In this document: in pieces, positions 6,587-10,620 of the stretch
Numbering within the stretch: the stretch's first letter is position 1
Layout of the letters: every line of letters begins with the position of its first letter
The notes under the pieces: model-generated
Database searches by the model: none
What the model saw: the letters and a program-made list of their open reading frames with translations, nothing else
Told to the model about the DNA's origin: nothing
Source of the DNA: an uncultured Prevotellaceae bacterium
GTDB taxonomy: Bacteria > Bacteroidota > Bacteroidia > Bacteroidales > Muribaculaceae
NCBI GenBank assembly: GCA_937896015.1
Contig: CALBLR010000477.1
Span: 1 to 10,620 of the forward strand
Reading direction: 5' to 3'
DNA: 10,620 nt
Made by a program: the position numbers and the translations under genes

Positions 6587-7765
6587 ATGAGAGAGTTGAT
6601 GCACATTTTTAGAGTAGTAGCCTGCCTGCTTATTATTGCCGCTCCGCTTGCCTCACATGCAAGCGAAGCGGCCGACACTGCCGGCACCGACACCACCGAC
6701 ACCACCGCAAGCCGCAAGACAGGCTTCATAAAGAAAGTGGTCAACTATTTCACCAAAGATGACGACAATCTGACAAAAAAAGGATTTCACGTGAGCTTCA
6801 TCGGCGGGCCTCACTACAACTCCGACACTAAGCTGGGCATAGGCCTCGTGGGGTCGGGCTTCTACCGTGTGAGCGGCAGCGACACGCTGTCGCAGCCGTC
6901 GAATGTGACCATCTACACCGATGTGGCCACATCAAAGTTTGCTTTGATAGGCATTAGGGGCAACACACTGATGGCCAACGACGCCCACCGCCTGAACTAC
7001 AACCTGTCGTTCTACTATCTGCCCACCTACATTTGGGGCATAGGCTACGACTACTGCGACAACGACGACAACGAGGAGAAAATGACCTACCGCCACGTCG
7101 GGTTCAAACTCGACTACCTGTGGCGCCTGGCCAAGGGTCTGTATGCCGGTCCGTCGGCCAGCTGGCAATGGGCAAAGGCCGACTCCATAGAGCGCATGGA
7201 ACTGATGGGCAACCAGAGGCTCACGGTGCGCAACTACGGCATAGGACTTACACTCGACTACGACACCCGCGACCTGATAACAAACGCCTACCGCGGCACA
7301 TACGTGCATGTGGGCATTATGTTCCAGCCGAAATTCATGGGCAACCACTATGCCTTCACCACGGCCGAGCTGCGCGCGTGCCACTACCGGCAGGTGTGGA
7401 AGGGCGGTGTGCTGGCAGGCGAGCTGTACACAAAGTTCAACTTCGGCAACCCCTCGTGGGCCACCATGTCGGAACTGGGGGGGTCGAACTCGATGCGCGG
7501 CTACTATGGCGGCCGCTACCGCGACAAGCACATCATCACGGCGCAAGTGGAGCTGCGCCAGCACGTGTGGCACCGCAACGGCATAGCCCTGTGGGTGGGC
7601 GGCGGCAACGTGTTTCACAACAGCCAGTCGTTCAAGCACTGGCTGCCAAACTACGGCATTGGCTACCGGTGGGAATTCCGCAAGAGGGTGAACGTGCGCC
7701 TTGACTACGGATTTGGCAAATCGGGCCAGCATGAATTTATATTTAACATCAATGAAGCTTTTTAA
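6587..7765 (+). CDS. BamA/TamA (Omp85) family stand-alone outer-membrane barrel
   Basis: 392 residues. The N-terminus is a signal peptide (basic MRELMHIFR, hydrophobic VVACLLIIAAPLA, cleavage probably after SHA), followed by a short Thr/Asp-rich linker and then the barrel from about residue 60 (GFHVSFIGGPHYNSDTKLGIGLV). Omp85 signs: YGIGLTLDYDTRD, ELGGSNSMRGYYGGRYRD with the conserved RGY-type motif at R304-G305-Y306, and a C-terminal barrel end (RVNVRLDYGFGKSGQHEFIFNI...F). There are no POTRA repeats and the N-terminal region is too short to hold one, so it is not BamA itself; it resembles the short Bacteroidetes barrels annotated as BamA/TamA or surface-antigen family. Role unknown: protein or lipid insertion, or a pore. 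Start is the ATG at 6587 or possibly 6599, which gives an equally good signal peptide. The last 14 bases overlap the next gene, indicating one operon. Confidence 0.85.
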   Translation: MRELMHIFRVVACLLIIAAPLASHASEAADTAGTDTTDTTASRKTGFIKKVVNYFTKDDDNLTKKGFHVSFIGGPHYNSDTKLGIGLVGSGFYRVSGSDTLSQPSNVTIYTDVATSKFALIGIRGNTLMANDAHRLNYNLSFYYLPTYIWGIGYDYCDNDDNEEKMTYRHVGFKLDYLWRLAKGLYAGPSASWQWAKADSIERMELMGNQRLTVRNYGIGLTLDYDTRDLITNAYRGTYVHVGIMFQPKFMGNHYAFTTAELRACHYRQVWKGGVLAGELYTKFNFGNPSWATMSELGGSNSMRGYYGGRYRDKHIITAQVELRQHVWHRNGIALWVGGGNVFHNSQSFKHWLPNYGIGYRWEFRKRVNVRLDYGFGKSGQHEFIFNINEAF

Positions 7766-9461
7766 ACCACTCGGCAATTTAGTGTTCAAGAGTCAAGTAA
7801 CCGCATTCTGGGCGTTCCTCATTATGCTGGCGCTGCCCAATGCAGTGATGTTTTTCACCGAGCCGCAACCGGTGTTCACGCGCATTTGCAGCATAGCGTT
7901 GCCAGCATCGCTCTACTGGTGGGCGCTGACGCTGCCGTCAAAGCCAGGCAAGGCATTCTGGTGGCTGTTTCTGTTCATATTCTTCGACGCGTTCGAGATT
8001 GTGCTGCTCTACCTGTTTGGACAGTCGCCAATTGCAGTCGACATGTTTCTTAACGTGGTCACCACCAACATGACCGAAATCGACGAGCTGCTGGGCAACC
8101 TGCTCACAGCCATAGGCATAGTGGTGGTGGTGTATGTGCTGGGCATTGTCATGGCGGTGGCGTCGGTATGCAACAAGGAGAAACTGAGCGCGCTCTTCCG
8201 CGCCAACCAGCGCAAATACGCCACCATGGCAATAGTTGTGTCGGCGGCAATGACGGCCGCCTGCTTCTTTGTGAACCCCGGATTCAAGATACAAGACGAC
8301 ATTTTCCCCGTGAACGTGTGCTACAACCTGGGGCTGGCCGTAGACCGCAGCGTGCGCACCGCCGACTATGCCAGCACATCGGCCAACTTCACATTCCACG
8401 CCAAGACCACACGCCCCGACAGCGTGCCCGAAATATATGTGGTGGTGGTGGGTGAAACGGCCCGGGCCGACAATTTCGGCCTATACGGCTACAGCCGCAA
8501 TACCACCCCGCTGCTGGCCAAGACGCCGCGCCTGGTGGTGTACCGCGACGCCATAACGATGTCTAACACCACCCACAAGAGCGTGCCCATGCTGCTGTCG
8601 TCGATAGGCTCGGAGCCATTCGACAGCATTTATTACCGCAAGGGCATAATCACGGCGTTCAACGAAGCCGGCTACAAAACGGCGTTCTACTCCAACCAGC
8701 GGCGCAACGGCTCGTTTATCGACTTCTTTGGCTGCGAGGCCAATGAGGTGAAGTTCATTAAAGACCCGCTGCCCATATCGGCCAACGTCTACGACGAGCA
8801 ACTGCTAAAACTGGTGAAGGCCCGGCTCGACAAATACCGCGGCGGCAAGCTGATGCTGGTGGTGCACTGCTACGGGTCGCACTTCAACTACAACGACCGC
8901 TACCCCGCCAACCGTGCCCGCTTCACCCCCGACCGCATACCGGCAGCCAAAGCAAAATACCGCGCCGAGCTGATCAACGCCTACGACAACACCATCGGCT
9001 ACACCGACTATGTGGTATCGCAAATAATATCGATGGTTAACGCCAAAGGCGTGGCGGCTGCCGTGGCCTACACCAGCGACCACGGCGAGGACATATTCGA
9101 CGACAGCCGCGAGAAGTTTCTGCATGCGTCGCCCGACCCAACCTATCACCAGCTGCGCGTGCCGCTGCTGTTCTGGACCTCGGCGCAATATGCCGCGCAG
9201 CACCCCGACAAGTGCCGCGCCCTGGCCAGCCACCGCCTGACTCCCGTGTCGACCAACATGATACTGTTTCACACCATGCTCGACCTTGCAGGCATCAGCA
9301 CGCCATACGTGCAGGCCCAATATGCGGCAGGCAGCGGGCAGTTTAAGTGGCACAGGCGGCTGTATGTGAACGATCACAACGAAATGCACGAGCTCAACGA
9401 CGTGGGCCTGCGCAACATAGATGTGGAGCAATTTAAGGCTCACGGCGTGCAATACCCATAA
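7752..9461 (+). CDS. Phosphoethanolamine transferase (EptA-like, sulfatase superfamily)
   Basis: 569 residues. The N-terminal half has about five membrane helices (roughly 17-35, 43-61, 68-90, 114-138 and 157-173), with the family loop NVVTTNMTEIDELL at 101-114. The C-terminal periplasmic domain is of the alkaline phosphatase/sulfatase fold: VVVVGETARADNFGLYGYSRNTTPLL with the nucleophile T236, and TSDHGED with metal ligands D443-H444, then FLHASPDPTYHQLRVPLLFW. Such enzymes move phosphoethanolamine from phosphatidylethanolamine to lipid A or other envelope sugars; in Bacteroidetes lipid A a 1-phosphoethanolamine is known, so lipid A is a plausible target but inferred. Start: the frame is open back to 7701, but MKLFKPLGNLVFKSQ at 7752 is the most likely start; ATG at 7731 is the alternative. 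Either overlaps the upstream barrel gene (by 14 bases at 7752), suggesting translational coupling. Confidence 0.9.
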   Translation: MKLFKPLGNLVFKSQVTAFWAFLIMLALPNAVMFFTEPQPVFTRICSIALPASLYWWALTLPSKPGKAFWWLFLFIFFDAFEIVLLYLFGQSPIAVDMFLNVVTTNMTEIDELLGNLLTAIGIVVVVYVLGIVMAVASVCNKEKLSALFRANQRKYATMAIVVSAAMTAACFFVNPGFKIQDDIFPVNVCYNLGLAVDRSVRTADYASTSANFTFHAKTTRPDSVPEIYVVVVGETARADNFGLYGYSRNTTPLLAKTPRLVVYRDAITMSNTTHKSVPMLLSSIGSEPFDSIYYRKGIITAFNEAGYKTAFYSNQRRNGSFIDFFGCEANEVKFIKDPLPISANVYDEQLLKLVKARLDKYRGGKLMLVVHCYGSHFNYNDRYPANRARFTPDRIPAAKAKYRAELINAYDNTIGYTDYVVSQIISMVNAKGVAAAVAYTSDHGEDIFDDSREKFLHASPDPTYHQLRVPLLFWTSAQYAAQHPDKCRALASHRLTPVSTNMILFHTMLDLAGISTPYVQAQYAAGSGQFKWHRRLYVNDHNEMHELNDVGLRNIDVEQFKAHGVQYP

Positions 9462-9468
9462 CCAAAAA

Positions 9469-9503
9469 CGCGCCAGGTTAATTAAGGTTAATTGTCGCGC
9501 CAG
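9469..9503. repeat. Nested direct and inverted repeats upstream of rpoD
   Basis: CGCGCCAG occurs at 9469-9476 and again at 9496-9503. Between them GGTTAATT occurs at 9476-9483 and 9486-9493, a period of exactly 10 bases (one helical turn), and AATTAA-GG-TTAATT (9480-9493) is a perfect inverted repeat. The cluster starts 7 bases after the transferase stop and ends just before the presumed rpoD -33 region, a position suited to a regulator-binding site. No regulator can be named from the sequence, and it is not a convincing terminator. Confidence 0.6.
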
Positions 9504-9506
9504 CAC

Positions 9507-9538
9507 TTTCAATATTACGCAAAAATAAACTACTTTTG
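9507..9538 (+). promoter_or_regulatory. Bacteroidetes-type promoter for rpoD
   Basis: TACTTTTG at 9531-9538 is a perfect TAnnTTTG -7 box. TTTC at 9507-9510, three of four bases of the TTTG -33 element, sits 20 bases upstream, the preferred spacing. The transcript would start near 9543-9546, leaving a leader of about 20 bases to the ATG at 9565. Confidence 0.65.
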
Positions 9539-9564
9539 CAAGTTTTTTCACCCAAAATATTATA

Positions 9565-10425
9565 ATGAGACAGCTAAAAATTTCACAATCAATCACCAAA
9601 CGCGATGAGAGTAAGTCACTTGACAAATATCTGCAGGAAATAAGCCGCAGAGATCTTATAACGGTTGATGAGGAAGTGGAACTTGCCCAAAGGATTCGAC
9701 AGGGCGACCAAGCCGCACTCAACAAGCTCATAGAGGCCAACCTGCGCTTTGTGGTGTCGGTGGCCAAGCAATATCAAAACCAGGGGCTCAGCCTACCCGA
9801 CCTCATTGACGAGGGAAATTTAGGGCTTATAAAGGCCGCACAGAAGTTTGACGAAACCCGCGGCTTCAAATTCATCTCATATGCCGTGTGGTGGATTCGC
9901 CAGTCGATTCTGCAGGCGCTGGCCGAGCAGTCGCGCATTGTGAAGCTCCCCCTCAACCAGGTGGGCGCGCAAAACAAAATAGGCAAAGAGATTTCACGCT
10001 TCGAGCAAAAATACCAGCGCAAGCCGTCGGACGAAGAGCTTGCCAGCAACCTCAAAATCCCCGTTGACAAGATCACCGACTCGATGAGGGTGACAGGCCG
10101 CCACGTGTCGGTCGACGCACCATTCCAGGAAGGCGAAGACAACAGCCTGCTCGACGTGATGACCAACGATGACGCCCCTATGGCCGATGAGGGCCTCAAC
10201 CATGAGTCGCTGTCGAAGGAGGTGGACCGCGCCCTGAGCCAACTCAACCCCAAGGAGCGCGACATTCTGAAAATGTTCTTCGGCATAGGCTGCCAAGAGA
10301 TGACGCTTGAAGAGATTGGCGCCAAGTTTGACCTCACCCGCGAGCGCGTGCGCCAAATCAAGGAGAAGGCCATACGCCAGCTCAAGGGCCAGAAGAGCAG
10401 CCTGCTCAAGGCATATCTGGGCTAA
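9565..10425 (+). CDS. rpoD: Primary RNA polymerase sigma factor RpoD/SigA
   Basis: 286 residues, the short form usual for the Bacteroidetes housekeeping sigma factor, which lacks region 1.1 and the long non-conserved insert of E. coli sigma-70. Region 1.2 is [15 protein letters not shown] (18-32). Region 2 spans about 55-120, with the core-binding/-10 recognition stretch [37 protein letters not shown] at 79-115. Region 3 follows ([18 protein letters not shown]...). Region 4 includes [16 protein letters not shown] and the helix-turn-helix [28 protein letters not shown] at 247-274. It directs core polymerase to TTTG/TAnnTTTG promoters, several of which are visible in this window, including one before this gene. 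Start at 9565: MRQLKI is the family N-terminus and the ATG lies just after the promoter. A second gene opening with MRQLKI follows downstream. Confidence 0.96.
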   Translation: MRQLKISQSITKRDESKSLDKYLQEISRRDLITVDEEVELAQRIRQGDQAALNKLIEANLRFVVSVAKQYQNQGLSLPDLIDEGNLGLIKAAQKFDETRGFKFISYAVWWIRQSILQALAEQSRIVKLPLNQVGAQNKIGKEISRFEQKYQRKPSDEELASNLKIPVDKITDSMRVTGRHVSVDAPFQEGEDNSLLDVMTNDDAPMADEGLNHESLSKEVDRALSQLNPKERDILKMFFGIGCQEMTLEEIGAKFDLTRERVRQIKEKAIRQLKGQKSSLLKAYLG

Positions 10426-10454
10426 GCCGCACAATCATTAAAGCCGCACAATCA
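10424..10454. repeat. 14-bp tandem direct repeat at the rpoD 3' end
   Basis: AAGCCGCACAATCA occurs at 10424-10437 and again at 10441-10454, separated by TTA. The first copy begins within the rpoD TAA stop codon. It is followed directly by the probable terminator. Function unknown; it could be a small duplication. Confidence 0.75.
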
Positions 10455-10455
10455 C

Positions 10456-10508
10456 CCTGCACGCCCTATGCCATCGATGTGGCAAAAGTGTCATGCAGGA
10501 TGTTTTTT
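10456..10508 (+). terminator. Probable terminator after rpoD
   Basis: CCTGCA (10456-10461) pairs with TGCAGG (10494-10499), enclosing an inner hairpin TGCCA (10469-10473) / TGGCA (10480-10484) whose centre contains the palindrome CATCGATG. The outer stem is followed after AT-G by six T residues (10503-10508). The T-run and position suit an intrinsic terminator, but the stem is interrupted by unpaired bases, so strength is uncertain. Confidence 0.45.
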
Positions 10509-10569
10509 GCGCTTTGGCACAATATTTGCACTACCTAAATCGTTACATATTAAAACCATACAGAAAGAC

Positions 10570-10620
10570 ATGAGACAGCTGAAGATTACATCAGGCATTA
10601 CGGTGAGAACCGAGTCGCTG
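10570..10620 (+). CDS. Second sigma-70 family protein, 3'-truncated by the window
   Basis: Only 17 codons are visible, reading MRQLKITSGITVRTESL. Eleven of the first 16 residues equal those of RpoD just upstream ([16 protein letters not shown]), and this MRQLKI...IT.R.ES opening is characteristic of Bacteroidetes RpoD-type sigma factors. It is therefore very likely the start of a sigma-70 paralogue, possibly an alternative group 2 sigma factor. The remainder lies beyond the window, so domains and completeness cannot be checked. The 144-base gap from rpoD holds a tandem repeat, a probable terminator and an AT-rich stretch (10521-10569), which suggests a separate promoter, although the only -7-like match I see (AATATTTG, 10521-10528) is imperfect. 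Confidence 0.7.
   Translation, partial: MRQLKITSGITVRTESL

Noticed and set aside
6575..6589. TTG at 6575 as start of the Omp85-type gene
   Set aside because: It lies inside the TATCTTTG promoter box, and ATG codons at 6587 and 6599 give better signal peptides.
7701..7751. TTG at 7701 as start of the phosphoethanolamine transferase
   Set aside because: It would overlap the upstream gene by 65 bases and adds residues unlike the family N-terminus; ATG at 7752 fits better.
9469..9503. CGCGCCAG direct repeats as target-site duplication of an insertion
   Set aside because: Only 19 bases separate the copies and no transposase or terminal inverted repeats are present.
8805..9767. A 320-codon minus-strand open frame across the transferase 3' end and the rpoD start
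   Set aside because: It crosses the intergenic region, the rpoD promoter and two strongly supported genes, and its translation resembles no family. The same applies to the minus-strand frame at 6932-7789.
1..10620. CRISPR array, tRNA, rRNA, phage or defence genes
   Set aside because: No regularly spaced repeat arrays, no tRNA-like cloverleaf noticed, and every substantial gene belongs to a core or envelope family.

Overview
This window looks like chromosomal DNA from the order Bacteroidales. Three things point there: a DUF5686 outer-membrane protein, a short (286-residue) primary sigma factor without an N-terminal region 1.1, and intergenic regions carrying the Bacteroidetes promoter element TAnnTTTG instead of -10/-35 boxes, with no Shine-Dalgarno sequences. 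The GC-rich coding sequence and repertoire would suit a gut lineage such as Muribaculaceae or Prevotella-like bacteria, but I cannot fix the family.

Layout. (1) From the left edge to 1979, + strand: most of a DUF5686 beta-barrel protein whose 5' end is outside the window, followed by a strong hairpin. (2) From 2206 to 3986, + strand: a two-gene unit, a YihY/BrkB-family inner-membrane protein and a RidA-family protein. (3) From 6418 down to 3981, - strand: a three-gene unit made of two half-length chromate-transporter-family proteins and folC (folate polyglutamylation). The ridA-family gene and folC converge so tightly that both stop codons share the palindrome CTATAG. (4) From 6587 to 9461, + strand: a stand-alone Omp85/BamA-type barrel overlapped by a phosphoethanolamine transferase, which suggests a cell-envelope operon. 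(5) From 9565 to 10425: rpoD, the primary sigma factor. (6) From 10570 to the right edge: the first 17 codons of a second sigma-factor-like gene with almost the same N-terminus as rpoD.

Regions 3 and 4 diverge from a shared intergenic region (6419-6586) with a good Bacteroidetes-type promoter facing each way. The rpoD upstream region holds a similar promoter preceded by a compact nested repeat.

Most of the window is conserved chromosomal gene content. I see no mobile element, CRISPR array, tRNA, rRNA or defence system, and no clear new multi-gene system. The points most worth a second look are the tandem sigma-factor genes, the RidA-family protein with serine at the usual catalytic glutamate position, the repeat cluster upstream of rpoD, and the 14-bp tandem repeat starting in the rpoD stop codon.
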